From Euclidia mi (taxonomy: Eukaryota > Arthropoda > Insecta > Lepidoptera > Erebidae): DNA of 64,000 bases. The stretch lies in NCBI GenBank assembly GCA_944739405.2, contig OX123191.2, positions 3,576,830-3,640,829 on the forward strand, written 5' to 3'. The notes under the pieces are model-generated. The model searched no databases. It saw nothing but the letters and a program-made list of their open reading frames with translations, and was not told where the DNA came from. Numbering within the stretch: position 1 is the stretch's first letter; the number at the start of each line of letters is the position of its first letter. The position numbers were made by a program, and so were the translations under genes. Shown here one piece after another: positions 1-10,170 of this stretch.

Positions 1-112
1 ATCTGGTTGGACTAATAAGCGGACTCCAGGCTCTAACACGTAAACCTTTGGTCTCAGTTTTTTCCCCTAACGCTAGGAGAAAGATGTAGCATATTACTGC
101 ATTTAAAACATG
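1..112 (+). repeat. Interspersed '...GCTAGGA' repeat, copy 1 (cut by window edge)
   Basis: This segment matches the reverse complement of 41374-41490 at roughly 90% identity. Shared marks are CTGGTT(A/G)GACTA, GTAAGCGGACTCCAGGCT and CTAACGCTAGGA. Shorter relatives lie near 9545-9690, 24811-24866, 33350-33421 and 61480-61590. By my recollection such sequences are common in Lepidoptera, often ending in GAT-type microsatellites, which suggests a retroelement 3' end. The class is not proven here. The copy begins outside the window. Confidence 0.6.
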
Positions 113-121
113 TATAATTAT

Positions 122-402
122 TGTACGAGCCACGTAATGCGTTGCTCGCACATTCGGCCACTTACACATTTGTGCCGTATTAGCAAATAATTTATTACAT
201 TAATTGAACTAATCATATTTAAATTCAGTTCGCGTTCACGTCCCAATATCAATTGATGTACCACGTCTCACATATCATTCCGCGTTCAAATCTGTAATTG
301 CTTATCAATAATATCATATCTTTATCAAGCAATATAGTCAGTTAAATTTATTTCTGAGTTTTACTGATTATACCTTACAACCCCGGGTATACGGACCGTA
401 CA
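122..402 (+). repeat. 5' LTR of BEL/Pao element
   Basis: It starts TGTACGAGCC and ends GACCGTACA, so it has TG...CA borders. It aligns with 8360-8677 but is 281 bp against 318 bp, with several indels in the middle and a scatter of substitutions. The first ~41 bases and the last ~75 bases are almost identical in the two copies. Confidence 0.9.
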
Positions 403-643
403 TCCCTTTTTTTTTAATTTAACTTCTGACTAAGTATAACCTCGCGAGTGACTCAGTGACTTACTGTATCGCCGTTATCAGAGAGCAGTGTTCTGTGGCA
501 CTAGTGAGGATCCACCAGCAAGTGGAACTATCATCATTCATCAGGGTATCAACAGGTACCACCGGACGAGCTACAAAGAGTTGTTCGAGGTCGTCTAAGA
601 TATCAAGTAAGATCTTTCCAATTTAACGCTGTTATCTATTATC
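403..643 (+). other. BEL/Pao untranslated leader
   Basis: Non-coding stretch between the 5' LTR and the first gag ATG. It would hold the primer-binding site and packaging signals. I could not match the bases right after the LTR to a particular tRNA 3' end. Confidence 0.5.
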
Positions 644-1183
644 ATGGCCAGTATGGATGACTTACTATCTACACAGGAGCAAATTTCAGCTGCGATCGAG
701 AATCTCTATTCTAACTTTAAGAAAGATGGTTCCGATAGGAAAACTCCAGACTATATCAAGCGAAAGTTAGAGACACTAGACAACTACTGGGCTGAGTTCC
801 ATTCTAATCACAGGAAGCTGAGTCTATCAAGTGATAAATCTTATCCATATTTTACAAACAATCTGTTTGAGAGTACTGGAAATAGGTATACTACTATTAG
901 GGCAGCCGTGCAGAGTAACGAATTATCTACCAAACCAAGAGATTTGAAACCATCTTCTCCTCTTATCAGACCAGCTACTCCTATCGCAGTATCTGAACCC
1001 TACGTACCAGGGTCTTCGGCTCAAGCCCGAGGTAGCGACAGCAAAACTGACGAGATGCTACGGAAACAGAGCAGTAACTTTAAAGCATTTGAGCACACGA
1101 TTTCGAATATCGATGTGGATACCATTTCTGATAGATGGGAATTTGAACATCTATTGCGTACCGTCTCGTTGGGCAACCATTGA
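644..1183 (+). CDS. gag: BEL/Pao gag, N-terminal reading frame (broken by frameshift)
   Basis: This 179-codon frame starts at the first ATG after the LTR leader. It encodes a hydrophilic, helix-rich protein that would be the N-terminal part of the structural Gag polyprotein. From about nt 1089 to 1183 the next frame is also open. Around nt 1160-1170 the homologous reading moves to that second frame: the motif RWATIDSLHWELDSE, typical of this Gag family, is in the other frame, whereas this one runs to TGA at 1181-1183. In BEL/Pao elements gag and pol are normally one polyprotein, so a single small indel here is the likely lesion in this copy. Programmed frameshifting is possible, but I see no clear slippery heptamer. 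Confidence 0.8.
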   Translation: MASMDDLLSTQEQISAAIENLYSNFKKDGSDRKTPDYIKRKLETLDNYWAEFHSNHRKLSLSSDKSYPYFTNNLFESTGNRYTTIRAAVQSNELSTKPRDLKPSSPLIRPATPIAVSEPYVPGSSAQARGSDSKTDEMLRKQSSNFKAFEHTISNIDVDTISDRWEFEHLLRTVSLGNH

Positions 1184-4100
1184 CTCTCTACATTGGGAGT
1201 TAGACAGTGAGCTAGGTCAACGGAACCCAGAATACGAGTCTCACTTTTTTCAATCAGAGAAGAAGTATAACGACATTATCAAATCAATTAACAAGAAAAT
1301 GTGGTCTGTTAGTCACTTAGAAAAATCTACTCCTAAAATTGATATTCCAATTTTTTCTGGTAATTATCATCAATGGTCTAGTTTCAAAGATCTTTTCACC
1401 GAAACTATACATGCATATCCTACTTTATCAAGTGCTCAGAAGATGCAATTTCTAAAGGCCAAGGTGCGGGGTGAAGCTGAGAGACTCATCCAACACTTGA
1501 CGATCTCTTCTGACAACTATTCTATTTGTTGGGATATACTTAGTCATAGGTATAACAACAAACGGTTGATAATGAGTTCTCATTTCGATCAAATGCTCAA
1601 CATCCCTGCAGTTCAGCATCTTTCGGTACAGCATATCAAAAAGCTTCATGATGTAACTCTTGAAAGCCTTAACGCTATCAAAAATCTGGGCGTAAGCATA
1701 GAAGCATGGGACCCACTTATCATACATCTCTTAAGTCAAAAATTAGACTCTGAGACCCTAACCGAATACCTAAATTCTCTAAAAGACCCTAAACGGGTAC
1801 CCAAGCTAGATGAATTTTTATCATTTTTAGAGAAGACGTTTACGACTATGGAAACATCAAAAAGAAAGTATGAACCAAAATCAAATCAAAATCATAACTA
1901 TCACAAAGGTTTTCATACTAAATCATCGTCGACCGGACGTATGATTTCGCAATCGTCAAACGACAAAAACGTCAATGTGACGAAATATTACAAATGCGTT
2001 ATTTGTAAAACAAATAATCACGCCACATTTAGTTGTAATAAGTTCAGACAAATGACTCCGTCAGCAAAACGTTCAATAGTAGACAAGCTAAAAATATGCG
2101 AAAACTGTCTCTATTGCCATAACGGCAATGAATGTATTTCCGAAAAACGCTGCCGTGAGTGCAATAAGGCACATAATACTTTATTGCATGACGCATTTGT
2201 GCAACTCGATCACGAGCCCAGGGCGTCGACATTTAGTAATAACACGAGTGAACCTAAACCGGGTCAAAGGCCAACCACCCGAAACTCACACGTGTCTATG
2301 CAGTCCGAAATACCTGAAATCTTATTAGCGACAGCTATGATTAGAGTCGAAACTGGGGATGGTTCTTTCCTCAGCTTACGAGCACTTATTGATCAAGGAT
2401 CCCAAACCTCTTTAATCACTGAAAATGCAGCTCAACAGTTACGGTTACCGCGTCAAAAATGCCATGGCGTTATTACTGGTGTAGGTGCTAAGCAGACGAA
2501 CTGCAAAGGGGCCATAAATATCAAATGCGTATCCATGAATCACAACTTCGTATTTCGTACTGACGTCATAATAATGCAAAATCTTATCAAGAATCTGCCA
2601 GGCCATTCCTTTGCTAAGCCAGATTGGTCGTATTTAGATAACATCTGCCTGGCCGATCCAGATTTTAATATAAGTCACCCAGTCGACATTCTGTTTGGAG
2701 CCGATATATATTCGTTGATACTATTGGAAGGCATTTGTAGAGACGATCAGAATAATTCACCCATCGCCCAGAACACTAGGCTGGGTTGGATTTTATGCGG
2801 ATGCGTTCAGACTTTGCAGTGTAATGTCACCCTAAACAATCTAGAGGAAATACAAAGATTTTGGGAGATTGAGGATGTCTCAGAAGAGAGTAATCTATCA
2901 TCCGAGGACCAAGAATGCATTGCATATTACCAAGACACGACAATACGTCGAGAGGACGGCCGATATGAGGTTCGACTACCATTAAAATCAGAATATGAAA
3001 ATAAGTTAGGATTATCAAAAAATAAGGCGGTTGCGCAGTTCAAATCACTAGAAAGAAAGTTTTCAAAAAATTCAACCATGGCGGAAAGTTATAAAACATT
3101 TATGCAGGAGTACCAGTCTATGGGCCACATGACCCCCACTTCCATGTCAAAAACTACCGAACTCTCTTTCTATCTCACTCATCACGGTATTGAAAAATCA
3201 GAATCAACCACTACGAAGTTTAGAGTTGTATTTAATGGCTCTGCAAAGACATCCACAGGATACAGCCTAAATGACGTAATGAAATGTGGGCCCAACCTTC
3301 AGCAGGATCTTCAGTCCCTTATCATTAGATGGCGGCAATACCAAATCGCTTACACTGCAGACATCGAAAAGATGTTTCGCAGAATATGGATTAATCAAGA
3401 AGATCAAAGGCTCCAAAAAATCATCTGGCGAGATGCGGAGCAAAACCCTTTAAGTGAATGGAAGTTAACTACTGTTACATATGGTACTAAGGCTGCCCCT
3501 TTCTTAGCTATGATGACCCTACGTCAGTTGGCATCAGATGAAAAAATTAATTATCCCGGTAGCGCAGCATCCGCCGTCTTAGAAAACTCCTTTTATATGG
3601 ACGATCTGGTGCATGGCTCTCACGATATTGAAAAGGCAAGAGTATTACGAAAAGACCTAATCAGTCTTTTGCAATCCGGTGGGTTTCATCTAAGAAAATG
3701 GAGGTCCAATGTTCCAGAACTATCAGATGAAAATCAAGAAAGTTTCAACTTTCAACAACCAGAATCATCTAAAACCTTAGGTCTTAGCTGGGATCATCGG
3801 CAAGACATATTTACATTTTGTTCAAAAATCGAACCATCCACCGGTAGAGAAACAAAACGTTCACTTTTATCAAATATTTCGAAACTATTTGACCCTCTCG
3901 GTTGGCTTACCCCCATATCCACCAAATTGAAAATCATTTTTCAAAAGGTTTGGCTATCCGCCATCAATTGGGATGACCAATTACCAAATGAAATTATGTG
4001 TGAATGGAACGTTATAAAACAAGATATAATAAACATAAACAAACTGCAAATACCAAGGTGGATATCGACCCGAGAACATGATACATTAGAATTGCACGGC

Positions 4101-6203
4101 TTTTGTGATGCGTCGACAAAAGCCTATGCTTGCAATGTTTATTGTAAAATAAAACGTAAAGAACAAACCATTATCACACTGTTGATTAGCAAAGCGAGGC
4201 TTGTGCCAAGATCAAAACATGTCAGCCTTCCAAGATTGGAATTAAGTGCTGCTTGTCTTCTGGCTAAGGTGATGTTCAAAGTACAACAGTGCTTGAGCAT
4301 TTCAGAAATCAAAATCTATGGGTGGTCCGACTCAATGATCGTCCTTGGCTGGCTTAATGGAGATCCGGCGAGGTGGAAGACTTTCGTCTCAAACAGAGTA
4401 CGTGATATCACAAACATTATGCCGTCAGCGTGTTGGCGTTATGTTAAGTCTGAAGACAACCCGGCGGATTGTGCTAGCCGAGGAATGACTGCTACACAAT
4501 TGATCAATCACGAGCTGTGGTGGCAAGGACCATCCTGGTTATCAGACTTTGATGGACAAGGAAAGGCACCACAATTTCCCACACAATTAGAAACAAAAAG
4601 TACTCGGCAAGTTAATGTTGTCACCGAACCTGATATCAAAAACAATATTATTTATAAACTGTTATTAAAATACAGCTCTCTTAGCAAAATAATTCGTATT
4701 ATATCATGGATGTTTAGATTTGTTAGGAAACACGACAAGCAACAGACTTACTTATCAGTATCAGAGTTAGACAGAGCCGAAAATATTATCATCAAGCAAG
4801 TACAGGCGATTGAATTTCCACTGGAAATAAAAAGTATCAAGGAGTGTGGTAGCGTTTCCCCTAAGAGCAAGATATTACAGCTTGCTCCTTATCTAGATCA
4901 AAACGGTCTCTTACGAGTTAGAGGACGATTAAGTAACTCAAACTTACCTTTCGACATGAAGCACCCTATCATAATATCAGGCTCCAGTCGAATTGCAGAG
5001 TTATTAATAGACCAAGCACATAAGGCTTGTTATCACGGCGGAGCCCGCCTTACGTCAGCATTTTTAAGAAAAAGGTACTGGCTCGTAGGAGGAAATAAGA
5101 TCGTTAAGAAGCAGCTTCGTGGGTGCGTTAAATGTAGACACCAAGATCCAAGCAAGCAGGAACAAATTATGGGTGATCTACCAGCGGCGCGAAGTACACC
5201 AACTAGACCATTTTATCACACGGGCGTCGATTACACCGGATTTGTTGACGTCAAATCTAGCAAGACTCGTGGCATCAAAAGTACGAAGGGCTATATAGCT
5301 GTGTTTGTGTGCATGGCGACCAAGGCCGTTCAATTAGAACTTGTGTCCGACTTGAGCTCATCAGCATTTCTAGCCGCTCTACGTCGGATGGCATCCCGCC
5401 GAGGAGCGCCCTGTCACATGTACAGTGACAATGGGACTAACTTCGTAGGCGCTAACAGGATTCTCTACAGGGAATATTTAGACCTTCAAGCAATATTGGA
5501 CGACACGTTCTATTCCGCAATCACTGACTTGAAAATTCAATGGCACTTCAATGCCCCTGGATGGCCAAGTGCAGGAGGTCTTTGGGAGGCTGCGGTAAAG
5601 AGCCTCAAATTTCATTTGAAGCGAGTCATAGGTGATCAGAAATTGACCTTCGAAGAGTACGCCACTCTTCTGGCTCAGTTGGAAGCGTGCTTAAATACTA
5701 GGCCTCTCTGCTCCTTAACTGAAGACCCCGAAGATCTCGAGTATCTCACTCCGGCTCATTTTCTGGCAAGTGGTCCTACCAACACTATTATCGAAACAGA
5801 GAGAGACCTACGTACGCGGTGGCAACTCAGTCAAAAAATCTTCGCCGATGTTTGGAAGAAGTGGCAGACTGAATACCTAAGTCAACTATCAGCTCGCAGC
5901 AAGTGGCGAAGTCCGAAAGAAAATCTACAAATAAGCGATATTGTCATTATTCATGATGCAAACCTACCACCAGGCAAATGGGCTCTTGGAAGAATTATTG
6001 CGTTGCATCCAGGCAAGGATGATTTCGTCCGCGTGGTCACCCTGAAAACGAAGAACGGCACTATCAAAAGACCAATTACCAAATTATCTAGGTTACCAGT
6101 CAAAGAAAAGGCAACAATCGACCATGACAGCAACCTTCAACAGAAGGACGAAAATATCACTGCCTCGGCAAATGTAAAACGATCGAACAAACCGTGGCTT
6201 TGA
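1166..6203 (+). CDS. pol: BEL/Pao gag C-terminus and pol (protease, RT, RNase H, integrase)
   Basis: The open frame runs to TGA at 6201-6203 (the frame itself is open from 1089). Domains in order: Gag capsid-like region; zinc knuckle CVICKTNNHATFSC (~1993-2036); aspartic protease with the BEL-type core LIDQGSQTS (~2384); reverse transcriptase with catalytic YMDD at 3594-3605; RNase H around FCDAS (~4100); integrase with an HHCC zinc-binding region (KACYHGG... then CVKC, ~5020-5145) and a DDE core (VDYTG ~5226, SDNGTNF ~5424, E in GLWEAAVKS ~5587). Length and order fit a full BEL/Pao Pol. All main catalytic residues appear present. It would copy the element's RNA and integrate the cDNA. The start is not a normal initiation codon, because this frame is meant to be reached from gag. 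Confidence 0.92.
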
Positions 6204-6239
6204 TATCATATATACCAGTTGTTGTTATTATTTTTATTT

Positions 6240-8204
6240 ATGATAGTAACACCTGCGAATAGCACATATCAAATAGCAAACTTCAATGCCAGTCAAGGTC
6301 TTTATTTCGACAACATCTCTAACTTACGTCTAGAACGAGATCAGTGGAAGTTAGTAATTTACTACGATATGTTACCATATTGGCAAGGCACAGACCTACT
6401 TGAAAAGTATATAAATCATTTAGACGACATTTGTAATGATGATACAAGAAAAAAGATATTACAATGCGATGTCTTACTGCTCCAATTACATCACGGACTC
6501 AATGAACTCGAGCACTACAACAGTATTTTGCTCGGTAAGCAGTTCACACGACACCGGAAGCACGCGTGGCTCACGCGCGGCCTCATCAATGGTGTCGGGT
6601 TCGTAGCAAACAGACTGTTCGGCGTACTGGATCAAGAATTCGCAGAACAATATGAACGAGATATCGAAACGATTAGAAAGAATGAGAAACACCTTGCTTT
6701 ACTATGGAGAAATCAAACTTCAGTTGTCGAAGGAGAACTAAATTTGATCAAGAGAGTGGAAAGTTCGGTAAACCGTCAAAGTAAACTTTTTAACCAACAT
6801 TTAAACAATTTAGAAAGATCTCTAAATAGCCAAAAGGAAGAACTGCAGTCAGTATCAAATTCAGGTGACTTTACTTTGTCGGCGGTTATAGCACAGGGTA
6901 TCCTCGTAAACTTACAGAATATCCAAAGTACAATCGTGGATTCCGTGACGGATATCTATGCTGGGAAATTCAATTTCCATCTCCTTACACCTGAGCAGCT
7001 ACGAGATGAGATGAATATGATTACCAGTTTGTTATCCAAAGATTTAGCGTTACCATTGGACAACCATCAAGACATATCCAAGATGTATCATCTTCTTAAT
7101 GTGAAAGCAAGGGCTACCAACAAATATATCATTTTTGAGATCTTGGTTCCTCTAGTCAGTCGAGATAACTTTGAGCTATACCGACTTATACCCGTTCCAC
7201 AACAAAACGAGCATTCCATGACCATTCTAAAACCTGTGTCTGAATACGTAGCTATTAATATGCAACAAGATTCATACGTAACTCTATCGGAGAAGAATGT
7301 CCGTGACTGTCTTGAAATAGAAAAAGACACGCATATATGCCCATTAAAGCAACCTATTCACAAAATGAAACCAGATGAGACTCTATGTGTCAAAAACTCT
7401 CATCCCAATAATCTGTGTCAGACTACCATATCAGCTTGTTTAGAGTCATGGATCGAATTAAATAAAAGAAACACTTACCTATATTTCTGTTGCGATCATT
7501 GCACTATACGTGTCATATGTGAGAATCAAATTACCGCTGAGCGATTACATAAGGCTGGCATTATAACAATAAGCGATAAATGCCTTATTAAAAGCGACCA
7601 TTTTATTATTCATGCTCACCAAACACCATCAAATACTTTGGAGAGAGTAGCAGACGTAATGCAAATTCGAATCCCTCCTATCAATAATATTTTGAACATC
7701 TCAATATTATCAACTATAGAAAATCAGACCACATACTTAGAGAATCGAAAGTATTTTGAGCAAATCGATACACAAATCAAGCAGATGAAAGCCAGTGAGT
7801 CTGAGGGAGTACTAAGCGATCGAATTTCATACCATGACGTCCATCACTACGTCGTCATTTACGTGTTTCTGTTTGCTGGAGCTGTCGCTCTCGCACTGTT
7901 GGTATGGCAACGCCGACGTCAGCAAGCAGCGTCATCTCCGCGCGCGGAGGCACCCACACCGCCAACCTCGTGTCCCAGAGCGCAGTCTGGTGTGCGTACA
8001 CCGTCTCCCGTCCGCGCTGAGACATCTGACATCGAGCTCCGAGCAGCAAGATACGATCCTACTCCGGTTAGGTGTGTTAGCGAAAGTGCAGTGGATCAGT
8101 GTTGTGTTCATAGTGAAGCGGTTAATAAAGCGCGTAGTGTTTGCGTAGTGAATAAAGGTAGCTCGCCGGTGATTTTCCGTAAAGTAAACGATCGTATACA
8201 GTAG
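6240..8204 (+). CDS. env: Envelope-like fusion glycoprotein (Baculo_F / insect retroviral env type)
   Basis: The frame is open from just after the pol TGA (6201-6203), in the same phase. The first ATG is at 6240, but the hydrophobic stretch starts ~20 nt before it, so the true start may come from a spliced RNA or from a non-AUG codon. Features counted from nt 6219: N-terminal hydrophobic leader (residues 1-12), a basic stretch RHRK at 111-114 and WLTRGLING at 117-125 that resembles the cleavage and fusion-peptide region of baculovirus F-like proteins, a long coiled-coil-prone segment (~140-215), a Cys-rich ectodomain (~360-470), one strong transmembrane segment before WQRRR (~545-570) and a ~90-residue cytoplasmic tail. 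A protein of this class would mediate membrane fusion of virus-like particles. No internal stop is seen. Whether it still works cannot be judged from sequence. Confidence 0.8.
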   Translation: MIVTPANSTYQIANFNASQGLYFDNISNLRLERDQWKLVIYYDMLPYWQGTDLLEKYINHLDDICNDDTRKKILQCDVLLLQLHHGLNELEHYNSILLGKQFTRHRKHAWLTRGLINGVGFVANRLFGVLDQEFAEQYERDIETIRKNEKHLALLWRNQTSVVEGELNLIKRVESSVNRQSKLFNQHLNNLERSLNSQKEELQSVSNSGDFTLSAVIAQGILVNLQNIQSTIVDSVTDIYAGKFNFHLLTPEQLRDEMNMITSLLSKDLALPLDNHQDISKMYHLLNVKARATNKYIIFEILVPLVSRDNFELYRLIPVPQQNEHSMTILKPVSEYVAINMQQDSYVTLSEKNVRDCLEIEKDTHICPLKQPIHKMKPDETLCVKNSHPNNLCQTTISACLESWIELNKRNTYLYFCCDHCTIRVICENQITAERLHKAGIITISDKCLIKSDHFIIHAHQTPSNTLERVADVMQIRIPPINNILNISILSTIENQTTYLENRKYFEQIDTQIKQMKASESEGVLSDRISYHDVHHYVVIYVFLFAGAVALALLVWQRRRQQAASSPRAEAPTPPTSCPRAQSGVRTPSPVRAETSDIELRAARYDPTPVRCVSESAVDQCCVHSEAVNKARSVCVVNKGSSPVIFRKVNDRIQ

Positions 8205-8359
8205 TGGAACTATAGACACGGAACAATACTTAGACATAAGTATCATCCTTAAATTTAATTAAGAATATTAATGATATTCTAATCACCATGTAACTCTCAT
8301 CATCATTCACGTATCATCTTATCACTTTATCATCAGCCTGATTGCCTGGCCCGGGAGTA
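8205..8359 (+). other. 3' untranslated part of BEL/Pao element
   Basis: AT-rich spacer between the env stop and the 3' LTR. The expected polypurine tract is weak; only CCCGGGAGTA lies just before the LTR. Confidence 0.5.
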
Positions 8360-8677
8360 TGTACGAGCCACGTAATGCGTTGCTCGCACATTCGGCCACT
8401 AATCTAATAAATTATTTGCTAATTGTGCCGCATTAGCAAATAATTTATTACTTTATTTGAACTAATCATATTTAAATTCAGTTCGCGTTCACGTCCCATT
8501 ATCAATTGGCGTACCGCGTCTCACCTATCATTTCGCGTTCGATAATCATTTGTAATCGCGTATCATTAAAACATTATCATATCATCTTTTTCTTATTTTT
8601 CTATCAATATAGTCAGTTAAATTTATTTCTGAGTTTTACTGATTATACCTTACAACCCCGGGTGTACGGACCGTACA
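8360..8677 (+). repeat. 3' LTR of BEL/Pao element
   Basis: It starts TGTACGAGCC and ends GACCGTACA. It is 318 bp, 37 bp longer than the 5' LTR, with the extra bases in several indels in the central A/T-rich part. It supplies the right border of the element. Confidence 0.9.
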
Positions 8678-8902
8678 GCATAATTATTATCTCATTATTA
8701 TATAATTAGTGTGTTACTACTGTATAATTAATTATTCAAACTGATATGTGTGTGACACATTTGTACGTGGTGTTTCAGTGAACCATGAAATATTACGATA
8801 ACAATTATTATAATGTATGTACATATACTAGATGACCCTTGAATAATAATTTGTAAGTGCTCGGATTTTGTATTGATTTTTTGGTTCTGTGTATGAATTG
8901 TA
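8678..8902. other. AT-rich flank, nothing recognised
   Basis: Right flank of the BEL element. No reading frame, repeat or RNA signal is recognised. Confidence 0.5.
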
Positions 8903-8972
8903 TGATGTCATAGCCTAATGGAGATACCAGCAGACTGCCATGCAGATAGTATTAGTTCGAATCCACGGCGCG
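8903..8972 (+). repeat. tRNA-like SINE head or tRNA pseudogene next to a MITE
   Basis: It has an A-box-like TAGCCTAATGG and, at normal spacing, a B-box-like AGTTCGAATCC. No acceptor stem can be paired, so it is not a working tRNA. The MITE at 8973 begins right after it and may have interrupted it. Confidence 0.35.
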
Positions 8973-9187
8973 TATAGGTCGGTTCACGAAAGATGACCAC
9001 TGCGCAGAAATAATTTTTTAGGTCCCCGTGGAAGTGCGGGGTGAGGCGCGGGTGGAATGCCAATGGTGTGGCTCCGTTCTTGACGCATTCCCTAAATGCG
9101 TCAAGAATGGAGCCACGCCATTGGTGCACGAATGTACATATGCGCGACGACCGCCATTTGTGGTCAACTTTCGTGAACCGACCTATA
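8973..9187. mobile_element. 215-bp hairpin MITE, copy 1
   Basis: The ends are inverted repeats of about 27 bp (TATAGGTCGGTTCACGAAAG... and its complement). The middle is a second long inverted repeat centred near 9095 (TTGACGCATTCCC / AAATGCGTCAA and flanks), so the whole element can fold into one hairpin. TA lies at both borders, which fits a Tc1/mariner-type TA duplication. A second copy of identical length is at 18355-18569. It has no coding capacity; it is non-autonomous and mobilised, if at all, by a transposase elsewhere. Confidence 0.85.
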
Positions 9188-9227
9188 CCACTGATTTTAC
9201 GGAGATATGTGCGTATTGAATTGTTGA

Positions 9228-9450
9228 TTTTTGTTTTTTTTATAAGACAACTCCCGCATTAGGACTAAATCATGTGCCGCGGGGGACTTTTCAAACATAC
9301 AGCTAACGGACACAATGAACACCCAGACTCGAAACAACAATTTATGAATTACACAAAGTGTTGCCTTGTGTGGGGATCGAACCCACAACACTCGGCGCAG
9401 TGTCAAGCGGCGAGGCGGCCACTTAAACCTCTACGCCAACCGTGCAGTCG
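9228..9450 (-). mobile_element. tRNA-derived SINE, family 1, copy 1
   Basis: Read on the minus strand it starts with a tRNA-like head: an A-box-like GGTTGGCGTAGAGG and a B-box GGTTCGATCCC. A body follows with TTGTTTCGAGTCTGGGTGTT, then an A-rich tail at 9228-9241. The same head and body occur at 9711-9880 and 51590-51750. RNA polymerase III would transcribe it, and a LINE would be needed to move it. Confidence 0.75.
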
Positions 9451-9544
9451 AATTCATTATCGCTTATTCCGTCCTTCGGACAACACGTTAAGCCGTCCTG
9501 GCCGGTAGATATAGTGTCAGTACCTCTGAATAAAATGACACTAG

Positions 9545-9690
9545 GAAACCATGGAATATCGCTACCCTTTGGGTTGCGGAGGATAGACAAGCATTTGCTC
9601 TGTGGAAAAGCTGATATTCAGTAAAAACTGGTTAGAATAGTAAGCGGACTACAGGTTACAACTGGGATAACGCTAGGACGATGATCATAA
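9545..9690 (+). repeat. Interspersed '...GCTAGGA' repeat, copy 2
   Basis: It shares CCATGGAATATCGCTAC, CTCTGTGGAAAAGCT, GTAAGCGGACTACAGG and GGATAACGCTAGGA with the copies at 1-112, 33350-33421 and 41374-41530. It ends in an irregular GATGAT stretch. Confidence 0.6.
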
Positions 9691-9710
9691 AAAATTATTA
9701 AAGTCTTCTC

Positions 9711-9880
9711 GGATGGCCTAACGGTTGGCGGCCCTTTCGCCGCTTAAAATTAAGTTTAGTGTAGTGGTTTCGATTCGATATCCACACGCGACATCATTGT
9801 GTGGTCCACAGATTGTTTCTAGTCTGGGCTTTTTGTGTCCGTTGGTTGTAAGACTCTGAATTATTATTAATTAGATGAGC
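9711..9880 (+). mobile_element. tRNA-derived SINE, family 1, copy 2
   Basis: The A-box-like GGCCTAACGGTTGG and a degenerate B-box (GGTTTCGATTCGATATCC) are followed by the family body TTGTTTCTAGTCTGGGC and TGTGTCCGTTG. It is opposite in direction to the copy at 9228-9450. Confidence 0.7.
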
Positions 9881-10020
9881 CCGCGGTTACACCCGCCTTA
9901 TTCAAGCCTTCTGCTCTGCTCCCGTGGCTCATAGCATGAGCGTGATGTTATATAGCCTCTTCTCATCGTGAGATAGGCAATGCCATAGTTCACAACGTTG
10001 GCAGACAGATTAGATAAAGT

Positions 10021-10170
10021 ATAGAATAGAATGGAATAGAATGGAATGGAATAGAATAGAATGGAATGGAATGGAATGGGATGGAATGGAATGGAATGGA
10101 ATGGAATGGAATGGAATGGAATGGAATGGAATGGAATGGAATGGAATGGAATGGAATAGAATAGAATAGA
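10021..10170. repeat. (GGAAT)n satellite tract
   Basis: About 30 near-perfect GGAAT pentamers, with GAATA variants clustered at both ends. On the minus strand it reads as an open frame of repeated HSIPF residues, which is only a by-product of the period. Confidence 0.95.

Larger units (their letters stand above)
122..8677 (+). mobile_element. BEL/Pao LTR retrotransposon with env (endogenous retrovirus-like)
   Basis: Two similar LTRs (TGTACGAGCC...CCGTACA) bracket a gag region, a long protease-RT-RNase H-integrase frame and an envelope-like frame. The domain order protease, RT, RNase H, integrase, the DQGS-type protease motif and YMDD in RT fit BEL/Pao. The octamer ATAATTAT lies directly before the 5' LTR (114-121) and two bases after the 3' LTR (8680-8687). 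It may be the target-site duplication, although BEL duplications are usually 4-6 bp and the offset leaves the exact ends uncertain. The element sits just downstream of the interspersed repeat at 1-112. One frameshift breaks gag-pol. Pol and env are otherwise open. Confidence 0.93.

Noticed and set aside
1140..1185. Programmed -1/+1 frameshift between gag and pol
   Set aside because: No slippery heptamer or clear downstream structure seen at the overlap, and BEL/Pao elements usually have one gag-pol frame. An ordinary indel is simpler.
9365..9446. tRNA-like cloverleaf remnants on the minus strand
   Set aside because: Shared with two other copies attached to the same non-tRNA body; SINE family 1.
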